Positions 7,905 through 14,835 of a stretch of DNA of 28,714 nucleotides are shown piece by piece. The notes beneath the pieces are model-generated. The model saw only the letters and a list, made by a program, of their open reading frames with translations, was not told the DNA's origin and made no database searches. The DNA comes from JACTMJ01 sp039812845. Its GTDB lineage: Bacteria; Acidobacteriota; Terriglobia; Bryobacterales; Bryobacteraceae. Positions within the stretch are counted from its first letter, which is position 1; each line of letters starts with the position of its first letter. The position numbers and the translations under genes were made by a program. The stretch is from positions 1 through 28,714 of the forward strand of contig JBDIBK010000048.1 of the NCBI GenBank assembly GCA_039812845.1. Direction: 5' to 3'.

Positions 7905-7927
7905 TCCGGCGGCGGAATAGGCCGTGC

Positions 7928-7933
7928 TAGGAT
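7928..7933 (+). promoter_or_regulatory. Possible extended -10 element before the 116-residue protein gene
   Basis: TAGGAT preceded by TG and one base matches an extended -10 layout. It overlaps the ATG at 7932 and ends 7 bases before the ATG at 7941. It therefore favours 7941 as the start and suggests a leaderless message. I find no convincing -35 box. Confidence 0.3.
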
Positions 7934-7940
7934 GCATCGT

Positions 7941-8291
7941 ATGTCCACCTCCGTGCGCAGTTTCTCTTGTCTCGATCCATTCGGAGTTACCTGGGAAGTG
8001 AAATTCCTCTGGCATCAGGTGGCCATTTCAATCCGCCACGCCGATACGATTGACTGCAAGTTCCATTTTTCCAGCTCAGAGGAAGAGACTGAAAAAGTGG
8101 TGGCATTGCCGCACCTGGCACTGAAGGAATTCGCGCGGGCGGAAGGCCGCAAGATCACCGATGCCTGGGTGATGCAGTTGGCGGCCGCCCATATCCGGTA
8201 CATGATTGAAACTGGGGAAGATATGGATAAGACCCTGGTGACCGTCGGCATGGAAGACCTCCGCCGAAGCCAAGCATCCGTGGCGGGTTAG
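7941..8291 (+). CDS. Uncharacterised 116-residue protein
   Basis: I do not recognise this family. The product is soluble-looking with no signal peptide or membrane segment. It has a Trp- and His-containing N-terminal half (DPFGVTWEVKFLWHQVAISI, RHADTIDCKF) and a helical C-terminal half rich in acidic residues (MIETGEDMDKTLVTVGMEDL). The codon choice, strong third-position GC and well-placed start argue that it is a real gene. The ATG at 7932 would add three residues, but it lies within a -10-like element, so I prefer 7941. It stands on the same strand between folE and the next unknown gene, 68 bases after the folE stop, and is probably transcribed on its own. Confidence 0.7.
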   Translation: MSTSVRSFSCLDPFGVTWEVKFLWHQVAISIRHADTIDCKFHFSSSEEETEKVVALPHLALKEFARAEGRKITDAWVMQLAAAHIRYMIETGEDMDKTLVTVGMEDLRRSQASVAG

Positions 8292-8341
8292 CCACTTCGA
8301 CAGAACTCGTCCTCGCATTCAGCCTAAGATAGTGCTAGCTG

Positions 8342-9121
8342 ATGCCTGAGCCGCCCTTATCTCAAGTTGAACAGGAACTCGGCGGACGTTCGTTCGCCCT
8401 CTACCCTCCCGTTCGAAATGTCGAGTACAACGAATGGCGTTTTCTGCAGGCCACCTGGGCGGAAATCCTCGTTGCGAATGACAAGGAAGGCATCGAGGTG
8501 TGGATTCCAAGGCGTCATTTCGGCGCGATTTCCTCCGTGGATCAGCCGATGCCGATCGTCGGCTTGACGAAGGAACTGGAATACCGGGCCGGGACGGTGC
8601 ATCCGTTCCGGGTGAAAGTCCTTGAGATGCCGCAAGAGGTGCTTGGCCGCTCTGACCGGGAACCGGCAAAGAACGCGGAAGCCCCATCGGCCAAACGGGT
8701 CGGGAGTGGCCCGCGGAACGAAGGAAGCGTGGCCAAGCTCATCGGAATCATGCTTGCCGTAGCGCTATTGGCGGTGTTTTCCACGGTCGCCGTGTATCGC
8801 GGAGGCAGCCTGTTTCAAGGCCGGGCGCTCCAGAGCACGAACGACCAGGACTACCTCTCGCTGAGCGGCCAGGACGACTACGCCGCCGTCGTCCGGCGTC
8901 TGGGGATACCCGCCGGAGATCGCTGGAATACGCGATCGAAGGAAGTCGTCTTCCGGGTGCTCGAATACCCGAATCGTGCCTACTCCGTCATTCTTTTCGG
9001 GGCGGACCAGCATTCCGCCCGCTACATCGGAACGATGGACCGGAATTGGCGCCCCATCCACAGCGTTGCCGGGCGCGGCGTCGACTTTTCCGCCATGCTT
9101 CGAACGCTTCCCCGGTTCTAG
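8342..9121 (+). CDS. Uncharacterised single-pass membrane protein
   Basis: The 259-residue product has three parts. An N-terminal domain of about 110 residues (ALYPPVRNVEYNEW, then EVWIPRRHFG and GLTKELEYRAG) lies on the cytoplasmic side if the positive-inside rule holds. A low-complexity linker precedes one membrane helix at about residues 131-150 (IGIMLAVALLAVFSTVAVY). The C-terminal domain of about 90 residues would be periplasmic. That domain (DDYAAVVRRLGIP, VLEYPNRAYSVILFG, ARYIGTMDRNWRPIHSV) has a helix-then-strands pattern that loosely recalls the small BamE/SmpA fold; this is a weak inference. A TAAGAT element (8325-8330) lies 11 bases before the ATG. No function can be assigned. Confidence 0.8.
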   Translation: MPEPPLSQVEQELGGRSFALYPPVRNVEYNEWRFLQATWAEILVANDKEGIEVWIPRRHFGAISSVDQPMPIVGLTKELEYRAGTVHPFRVKVLEMPQEVLGRSDREPAKNAEAPSAKRVGSGPRNEGSVAKLIGIMLAVALLAVFSTVAVYRGGSLFQGRALQSTNDQDYLSLSGQDDYAAVVRRLGIPAGDRWNTRSKEVVFRVLEYPNRAYSVILFGADQHSARYIGTMDRNWRPIHSVAGRGVDFSAMLRTLPRF

Positions 9122-9158
9122 ACGAAGGCAGTCGGCCGCGCGTCCGAGTACTCCACAA

Positions 9159-9188
9159 TTGGCCGAGAAGCCTCCCTCCGGTTATCAT
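9159..9188 (+). promoter_or_regulatory. Sigma-70-like promoter for the aldolase gene
   Basis: TTGGCC (9159-9164) and TATCAT (9183-9188) are separated by 18 bases, 48 bases before the aldolase ATG. The -10 box matches consensus at 5 of 6 positions and the -35 at 4 of 6. Confidence 0.5.
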
Positions 9189-9236
9189 CGAGCAGACGGG
9201 TGTGCTCGCACGCCACGCGGCAACGGCGGAACGGAA

Positions 9237-10097
9237 ATGACGAACTACGCTCGGATGCATCGACTTTTCGCGGCGGACGGCCGCTGCCTCAATGTGGCTC
9301 TGGACCACGGCATCTTTCATGAACCCGCGTTTCTCACCGGGATTGAGGATATAGCCAAAGCCATTGGGACCGTGGCGAAGGCGCAGCCGGACGCGCTGCA
9401 ATTGGCTCCAGGGCCGGCGCGCATTTTGCAGAGCATCCCCGGCCCCGCCAAGCCCGCGCTCGTCATGCGCGTGGATACCACGAACCTATATGCGGCCAGT
9501 ACGCAGAAGTCGCTGTACACCGTCTTGCTCGAGCGCGCCGTCGAGCACGCGTCCATTCTCGATGCGGTGGCTGTCGTCGTGAACCTCGTCTTCATCCCCG
9601 GCGAAACCGAGCTGCACGCGGAGTGTATCCGAAACATCGGGGTTCTTCGCGCGGAATGCGAACGCATGGCAATGCCGCTCATGGTGGAACCGCTCGTGCT
9701 GGAGCCCTCCCTTGAAGGGGCGGGGTACCGCTCAAGCGGCTACAGCCGGACGATCACCGTCCTGGTGAGGCAGGCAGTGGAGTTGGGCGCGGACGTGATC
9801 AAAACCGATGCGTGCGACCCCGCCAAAGAGTTTGGGAGGATCGTCGAGGCGTCGGGCGGCAAGCCGCTGCTGGTTCGCGGCGGCACACGAAAAGCCCTGC
9901 CCGAACTGCTCCGCCAGACGGAGGAACTGCTGCAATTGGGGGCGCGCGGCCTGGTCTTCGGCCGGAATATCGTTCAGCAGAAGGAACCGGAACGCGTCAC
10001 CGCCGCGCTCATGGCGATGGTTCACGACGGTGCCGCCGCCGAGGACGCCATCCGGTTTCTGGAAGCCGAACCGCGCAAGGGGCCCCGCAAGGTGTAA
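9237..10097 (+). CDS. Class I fructose-bisphosphate aldolase-like protein (DhnA/FbaB/DeoC superfamily)
   Basis: This is a 286-residue TIM-barrel aldolase of the archaeal-type class I (DhnA, COG1830) group, expected to use a Schiff-base lysine. The N-terminal strand and loop LNVALDHGIFHEP carries the conserved Asp. The candidate Schiff-base Lys lies in GADVIKTDAC (about residue 190), and the phosphate-binding glycine loops are VRGGTRK and RGLVFGRNI near the C-terminus. Family members act on fructose-1,6-bisphosphate, tagatose bisphosphate or aromatic-pathway precursors, and I cannot choose among these from sequence. The open frame extends upstream to 8976 inside the preceding gene. I take ATG 9237 because homology starts there and a promoter lies just before it. 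It faces the ThiF-like gene, 29 bases apart. Confidence 0.85.
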   Translation: MTNYARMHRLFAADGRCLNVALDHGIFHEPAFLTGIEDIAKAIGTVAKAQPDALQLAPGPARILQSIPGPAKPALVMRVDTTNLYAASTQKSLYTVLLERAVEHASILDAVAVVVNLVFIPGETELHAECIRNIGVLRAECERMAMPLMVEPLVLEPSLEGAGYRSSGYSRTITVLVRQAVELGADVIKTDACDPAKEFGRIVEASGGKPLLVRGGTRKALPELLRQTEELLQLGARGLVFGRNIVQQKEPERVTAALMAMVHDGAAAEDAIRFLEAEPRKGPRKV

Positions 10098-10107
10098 CGC
10101 CGGAACG

Positions 10108-10122
10108 GGGAGGCCTGCTCCC
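10108..10122. terminator. Small inverted repeat between convergent genes
   Basis: GGGAG and CTCCC form a 5-bp perfect stem around a 5-base loop in the 29-base gap between the convergent aldolase and ThiF-like genes. There is no T-tract on either side, so activity as a terminator is doubtful. Confidence 0.25.
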
Positions 10123-10126
10123 TGCG

Positions 10127-11158
10127 CTAAGCGCCCACATACTGCGCATAAAGGCTGCGCGCCACGCCGATATCCTGAGTTCCTTTGATGATGGCGCGCC
10201 CGTCCGGAAAGACCGTGATCTCGTACTTCGGCAGCGAAAGGCGCAGCGCGAATTCATTGAAGCGCACCGTGCCAATCTTCTCCAGTCGCGATTGCAGTTC
10301 CCCGAGATCAATTGGCCGCTGACGCTCGTGAATCTGCACGGCATTCCGCCCGCAAAGGCTGATGGGAGCCCGGCGGCGGCCGTTGAGAAATGGGAACTCA
10401 CGTCGGCCACAGGTGGGGCAACCCGCCGCTGGGCCGGGCATCCGGATTTGGCGCGTCTCTCCGCTCCAGATATCGAAGTGCGTGATTCTCGTGGAGTGGC
10501 TGTCCATCTTGCCGAGCAGGATTCGGTATGCCAGAGAAACCTGCCACGCGGCTACCATCGCGGTAATCGTGTTGATCACTCCATCGGTTTCGCAGGTGGG
10601 CTGGGTGCCTTGGGGAGGGTTGGGATAGAGGCAACGGAAACACGCGGTGGCGCCCGGCAGAATGGCCATGGAAATTCCGTAGCTTCCCACCGCGCCGCCG
10701 TAGACCCAGGGGATCGATTCTCGCACCGCGAAGTCGTTCACCAGGTAGCGGGTTTCGAAATTGTCGGTGCCGTCCAGAATCAGGTCCGCCCCGGCCAGAT
10801 GCTCTTCCGCGTTGCTCGCGGTGAGATCGTCCACCACGGCTTGCACGTCCACAGCTCGATTTACACGTGTAATCTCTCGCTTCGCGGCCACCGCTTTTGG
10901 CAAAACCAGTTGCGCGCTCTCCTCGTCATACAGCCATTGGCGCTGAAGGTTGCTCAATTCGACATAGTCGCGGTCAATCAAGCGCAAGCGGCCAACTCCG
11001 GCCCGGGCCAATGCGGAGGCATGGAAGGTTCCCAGCGCGCCACAGCCGGCAATCGCAACCGTTGCCGCGGCGAGTCTGCGCTGTCCTTCTTCGCCCCATT
11101 CGCGAAAGCGCACCTGCCGGGAATAGCGGTCCGCCGCATCCGTATCCATATGACCCAT
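10127..11158 (-). CDS. ThiF/MoeB/HesA-family sulfur-carrier adenylyltransferase
   Basis: This is an E1-like enzyme that adenylates the C-terminal glycine of a small sulfur carrier such as ThiS or MoaD. The 343-residue product shows the nucleotide-binding VAIAGCGALG loop (about residues 34-43), RLRLIDRDYVELSNLQRQ and DGTDNFETRY. It also has the Cys of PTCETDGV at the position of the reactive Cys, and two CxxC pairs (CFRC and CPTC) expected to bind structural zinc. The C-terminal extension ending in FPDGRAIIKGTQD resembles that of Bacillus-type ThiF/MoeB proteins. No thiS, moaD or other carrier gene is nearby, so thiamine and molybdopterin roles cannot be separated. An ATG at 11149 is an alternative start. 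The 5' end is divergent from, and nearly touches, the Omp85 gene. Confidence 0.9.
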   Translation of the reverse strand: MGHMDTDAADRYSRQVRFREWGEEGQRRLAAATVAIAGCGALGTFHASALARAGVGRLRLIDRDYVELSNLQRQWLYDEESAQLVLPKAVAAKREITRVNRAVDVQAVVDDLTASNAEEHLAGADLILDGTDNFETRYLVNDFAVRESIPWVYGGAVGSYGISMAILPGATACFRCLYPNPPQGTQPTCETDGVINTITAMVAAWQVSLAYRILLGKMDSHSTRITHFDIWSGETRQIRMPGPAAGCPTCGRREFPFLNGRRRAPISLCGRNAVQIHERQRPIDLGELQSRLEKIGTVRFNEFALRLSLPKYEITVFPDGRAIIKGTQDIGVARSLYAQYVGA

Positions 11159-11174
11159 CGTAACAATGGCGTAC

Positions 11175-11180
11175 TATCAT
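11175..11180 (+). promoter_or_regulatory. Possible -10 box of the Omp85-tamB operon
   Basis: TATCAT ends 8 bases before the GTG at 11189. The opposite strand of the same bases reads GATGATAGT, which could serve the divergent ThiF-like gene. I see no good -35 box. Confidence 0.3.
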
Positions 11181-11188
11181 CGTTCTTA

Positions 11189-14188
11189 GTGACCGATGCC
11201 ACGTACCGCTGGAGCCGGCCGGCTTTGTATTCTTCCGCGAGGCGCGTGCTGCTAACGGCCATTGCTCTGATCGTGGTCTCATCGCTTGCCCTCGCCTCGC
11301 CATCCGATTTCTACGGAAAGCCCGTGGAAGAGATCGTGCTAGTCCCCCGCCGGCAACCGCTGCCCGTTGACAATATGGTCGAGTTGATCGGTGTCCCGCC
11401 TTCCACTCCGCTCAGCGCGGAAATCGTGCAGGGAGTCATTGAGCGTCTGTACCGCAGCGGAAGATTCGAACAGATTCAAGTGGAAGCGGCCGCGCTCGAT
11501 AGCGGGGGCGTTCAGCTTCGAATCGTAACGGAACACCGCTGGTTCATTGGCAATGTGCATGTCGAGGGCGTGGAGGCCCCGCCCAATCCCGGCGAACTGC
11601 GAAATGCAACCAAACTTACGCTGGGGGGCGAGTTCACTCAGCGGCAGCAGGATGCGGCCGTGGAAGCGCTCGAAACCGTGCTCGATAAGAACGGTTATTA
11701 CGGTTCGGAAGTGCTCCCCGTCCACGAGTATTTTGACCAGACCCAGCAGGTGAACATCACCTTTTATGTGCGCACCGGTCCGCGCGCCAAGTACGACACG
11801 CCCGTGTTCGTCAGCGATGCGGAACTCAAAGTGAACAAGCTGGTGAATGTCTCGAACTGGGAAAGGTGGTGGGGGCTTTTCGGATGGAAGGGGGTCACGG
11901 AAAGCCGCACGCAAGCGGGCATCAGCAATATTCGCCGCTATTACCAGAAGCAGAACTATTTGAAGGCGACAGTCCGGCTCCAGGACATCAATTACTCTCC
12001 GGAAAAGAACGTCGTGAATCCTCGCGTGGAGGTGCAGCCCGGTTCGAAAGTGAAGGTCGTTGTGGAGGGCGCGAAGCTCTCCGGAGGAAAGCGCAGAGAG
12101 TTGATCCCGATTTTCGAAGAGCAGTCGGTTGACCGCGACCTGCTCGTGGAGGGCTCGCACAATCTGGAAGAGTACTTTGAGACGCGCGGCTACTTCAACG
12201 CCGACATTTCATTCGACAGCGAGACCGCGGCGGACGGCACGCAGGAAGTCGTGTATCACATTGACCCCGGTTCGCGGAAACGCTTGGTGAACATTCGGAT
12301 TGAAGGAAATTCGTTCTTTTCCACAAAGGACATCCTCGAACGCCTATATGTGCTGCCCGCCTCTCTGCAGTTCCGAAGAGGCCGCTTGAGCGAAGGGTAT
12401 CTCCGCGAGGATGAGAGCACCATCCGGAGTCTCTACCTCACCAACGGATTCCGGGATATCGATGTCGATTACACGATCGAAAACAACTTCGGCGGCAAGG
12501 AAGACCAAATCGGCCTCACCTTCCATATCGACGAGGGCTCGCAGGTTTTCGTCGGCAGCCTGAAAATCAACGGCGTGAAGCCGGAGGAACTCGCGGACAT
12601 CGGGAAGATGCTCACCACGCTCGAAAGCCAGCCGTTCAGCGTCGTGAACGCCACTGCGGACCGCGACAACATCCTCGCCTACTTTTACAACCTCGGCTAC
12701 CCCAACGCTTCGTTCGACTTCAAAGTGCTCACGACGGATTCGGAGAATCTGGTGAACGTCGTCTACGAGGTCAATCGCGGTGAGCAAACCTTCGTGCGCG
12801 AAGTTCTGGTGAGCGGGCTGAACGTGACGGACCCGGAATTGGTCTACAAGCGCATCGAGCTTTTTCAAGGCCAGCCGCTTTCTCAAAACGCGATGGTGGA
12901 AACCCAGAGACGCCTCTACGATCTGGGAATCTTTGCCAATGTCGCCATGGCAGTGCAGAACCCGAACGGTGAAGAGAAATCCAAGTACGTGCTGTTTCAG
13001 CTCGACGAATCCAAGAGATATTCTGCCACGACCGGTTTTGGTGCGGAATTGGGGCGGATTGGCGGCAGCTCGGAGAATCTCCGGTCCGCGGGCGGAACGG
13101 CCAATTTCAGTCCCCGAGTCCAGTTCGAACTCACCCGCTTGAACCTAATGGGAATCGCGCATAGCCTCAGCTTTCGCACACGTGTCTCCAGCATTCAGCA
13201 AAGAGTGCTCGTGAACTATCTGGCGCCGCAGTTCCGCAGCAACGAGAATCTGAATCTGGCGGTCACCGCGGTGGGGGACCAATCGCGGGACGTCCGAACG
13301 TACACGTCGCGCCGGTTCGAAGGCTCCGTGCAGTTAGGCCAGAAAGTGAATCTCGCTCGCAATATCCTCTATCGTGTCGCGTGGCGGCAAACGGGGATCG
13401 ACGAGAGCACGCTGCAAGTGCAGCCGAGCCTCATTCCGGTTTTGGCACAACCGGCCAAGGTAGGGATTATCTCGGCAACACTGATCGAAGACAAGCGCGA
13501 CGACCCCACGGATTCCACCCGCGGCATTTACACCAGTTTGGATTTTGGGCTGGCTTCCAAGGCGCTGTTTTCCGGGTCGGACTTTGGGCGGTTCCTCGGC
13601 AGGAACTCCACGTATCACCGCCTGAGTTCGAAGCTGGTTCTCGCCCGAACCACCACGTTTGGCCTGCTCGAACCCACCACCAGCCGCTTCCGCGATAAGA
13701 CCGGTTTCAATATCCCACTTTCAGAGCGCTTCTTCGCGGGCGGTGCCGCATCGCATCGCGGATTCTCTGAGAATCAGGCCGGGCCACGCGACCTCGTGAC
13801 GGGTTTCCCCATCGGCGGAGAAACGGTGTTCGTGAATGGTGTGGAGCTGCGCTTTCCACTCATCGGGCAGAATCTGGGCGGCGTCCTTTTTCACGATGCC
13901 GGCAACGTCTATAGCTCGCTGAGCAATTTCAGCTTCAGGGTAAAGCAGAAGAACATTGAGGATTTCAACTACATGGTGCATGCCGTGGGCTTTGGAATCC
14001 GCTACCAGACGCCCATCGGGCCGTTTCGCGTCGACATCGCCTATGCCTTAAATCCAACGGACTTCGTCGGCTTCCGAGGAACCAGAGAAGAATTGATTGA
14101 CCTGTCGCTTCCCGAACTCCTCGCCCGCCGGGAACGGCAATCGCTTGGGCATTTTCAGTTCCATTTTTCGCTGGGGCAGAGCTTCTAA
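11189..14188 (+). CDS. bamA: Omp85-family outer-membrane protein (BamA-like) with about seven POTRA repeats
   Basis: This is an outer-membrane insertase/translocase of about 999 residues. A signal peptide (RRVLLTAIALIVVSSLALAS, cleavage after ALA) precedes a long periplasmic part. I count about seven POTRA-like units, opening near EEIVLVPRR, IGNVHVEG, VFVSDAEL, VKVVVEGA, LVNIRIEGN, VGSLKING and VREVLVSG. Several carry the usual aromatic turn (YYQKQNYLKA, YFETRGYFNA, LYLTNGFRDI, YFYNLGYPNA, LYDLGIFANV). The C-terminal part is a beta barrel with an RGF motif in the L6 region (ASHRGFSEN), ending in Phe. E. coli BamA has five POTRAs and TamA three. The frame is open far upstream; ATG 11150 or TTG near 11225 are alternatives. 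I prefer GTG 11189 for signal-peptide length. The TAATG junction couples it to the next gene. Confidence 0.9.
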   Translation: MTDATYRWSRPALYSSARRVLLTAIALIVVSSLALASPSDFYGKPVEEIVLVPRRQPLPVDNMVELIGVPPSTPLSAEIVQGVIERLYRSGRFEQIQVEAAALDSGGVQLRIVTEHRWFIGNVHVEGVEAPPNPGELRNATKLTLGGEFTQRQQDAAVEALETVLDKNGYYGSEVLPVHEYFDQTQQVNITFYVRTGPRAKYDTPVFVSDAELKVNKLVNVSNWERWWGLFGWKGVTESRTQAGISNIRRYYQKQNYLKATVRLQDINYSPEKNVVNPRVEVQPGSKVKVVVEGAKLSGGKRRELIPIFEEQSVDRDLLVEGSHNLEEYFETRGYFNADISFDSETAADGTQEVVYHIDPGSRKRLVNIRIEGNSFFSTKDILERLYVLPASLQFRRGRLSEGYLREDESTIRSLYLTNGFRDIDVDYTIENNFGGKEDQIGLTFHIDEGSQVFVGSLKINGVKPEELADIGKMLTTLESQPFSVVNATADRDNILAYFYNLGYPNASFDFKVLTTDSENLVNVVYEVNRGEQTFVREVLVSGLNVTDPELVYKRIELFQGQPLSQNAMVETQRRLYDLGIFANVAMAVQNPNGEEKSKYVLFQLDESKRYSATTGFGAELGRIGGSSENLRSAGGTANFSPRVQFELTRLNLMGIAHSLSFRTRVSSIQQRVLVNYLAPQFRSNENLNLAVTAVGDQSRDVRTYTSRRFEGSVQLGQKVNLARNILYRVAWRQTGIDESTLQVQPSLIPVLAQPAKVGIISATLIEDKRDDPTDSTRGIYTSLDFGLASKALFSGSDFGRFLGRNSTYHRLSSKLVLARTTTFGLLEPTTSRFRDKTGFNIPLSERFFAGGAASHRGFSENQAGPRDLVTGFPIGGETVFVNGVELRFPLIGQNLGGVLFHDAGNVYSSLSNFSFRVKQKNIEDFNYMVHAVGFGIRYQTPIGPFRVDIAYALNPTDFVGFRGTREELIDLSLPELLARRERQSLGHFQFHFSLGQSF

Positions 14189-14835
14189 TGCGGACCCGAT
14201 TCCTCCAATTCGTCGCCCTGCTGCTAGCCGCGCTGAGCGTTCACGCCGAACTCCTGGATCGCATCGCCATCACCGTCGGCCAGGACGTCATCACCGAACG
14301 GCAGATTTACGAGCAATTGCGGATCGCCGCCTTCCTCAATGGCGCCAAGCCCGAGTTCACTCAGGAGAAACTGCGGGAAACTGCGGACCGGATGGTGATG
14401 CAGCGCCTCGTAATGCAGGATATGAGAGCGAATGGATACCCGCTTCCAACGGATGAGGAGGTGGAGGAAGCGCTGAAGCAATCGCGCCAAGCGAATTGGG
14501 GCTCAAAGGAGGCGTTCCTCAAGGCCGCGCGGGACGCAGGGTTGCCGGAGCGGGCGCTCAAGGACTTCCTCAACAAGATGGTGGCGACCGCGAAGTACAT
14601 CGATTTTCGGTTTCGTCCGGCTGTGCGCGTGTCGGATTCCGCGGTGCTGGAGCGGTATCAGTCGAAGTACAACCCGCTCGATCCGAAAGGCGGTGAGCCC
14701 CCGCCTTACGAGGACGTGAAACAGGCGCTCGAAGACGAGATTGCCGACGAACAGTTGGAAGGGGTCATGGATAGCTGGCTCGAGGATGCGCGGGCGCGCG
14801 CCGGCGTTCGCTATAAGCCGGAGGTGATTCCATGA
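14188..14835 (+). CDS. SurA-like periplasmic chaperone lacking the PPIase domain
   Basis: This 215-residue protein starts at the last base of the Omp85 stop codon (TAATG). A signal peptide (FLQFVALLLAALSVHA) is followed by the SurA N-domain signature (LLDRIAITVGQDVITERQI, then EEVEEALKQSRQ and ERALKDFLNKMVA). It ends with a helix like the C-terminal helix of SurA (PYEDVKQALEDEIADEQL...SWLEDARARAGV). The one or two parvulin PPIase domains found between these parts in SurA are absent; the two halves join near residue 165. The core peptide-binding lobe alone is known to carry most chaperone activity in SurA. Its position between Omp85 and TamB suggests delivery of outer-membrane clients. Its stop overlaps the tamB start (ATGA). 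Confidence 0.85.
   Translation: MRTRFLQFVALLLAALSVHAELLDRIAITVGQDVITERQIYEQLRIAAFLNGAKPEFTQEKLRETADRMVMQRLVMQDMRANGYPLPTDEEVEEALKQSRQANWGSKEAFLKAARDAGLPERALKDFLNKMVATAKYIDFRFRPAVRVSDSAVLERYQSKYNPLDPKGGEPPPYEDVKQALEDEIADEQLEGVMDSWLEDARARAGVRYKPEVIP
14820..14829 (+). promoter_or_regulatory. Very strong Shine-Dalgarno site for tamB
   Basis: GGAGGTGATT is complementary over 10 bases to the usual 16S rRNA 3' end. The GGAGG core is 7 bases before the ATG at 14832. It lies inside the 3' end of the SurA-like gene and selects this start over an in-frame ATG at 14862. Confidence 0.75.

Noticed and set aside
9812..11188. The Omp85 reading frame stays open for about 1.4 kb upstream of its signal peptide.
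   Set aside because: This stretch is antisense to the ThiF-like gene and out of frame over the aldolase 3' end. It has no Omp85 similarity, and a proper signal peptide begins only after 11189.
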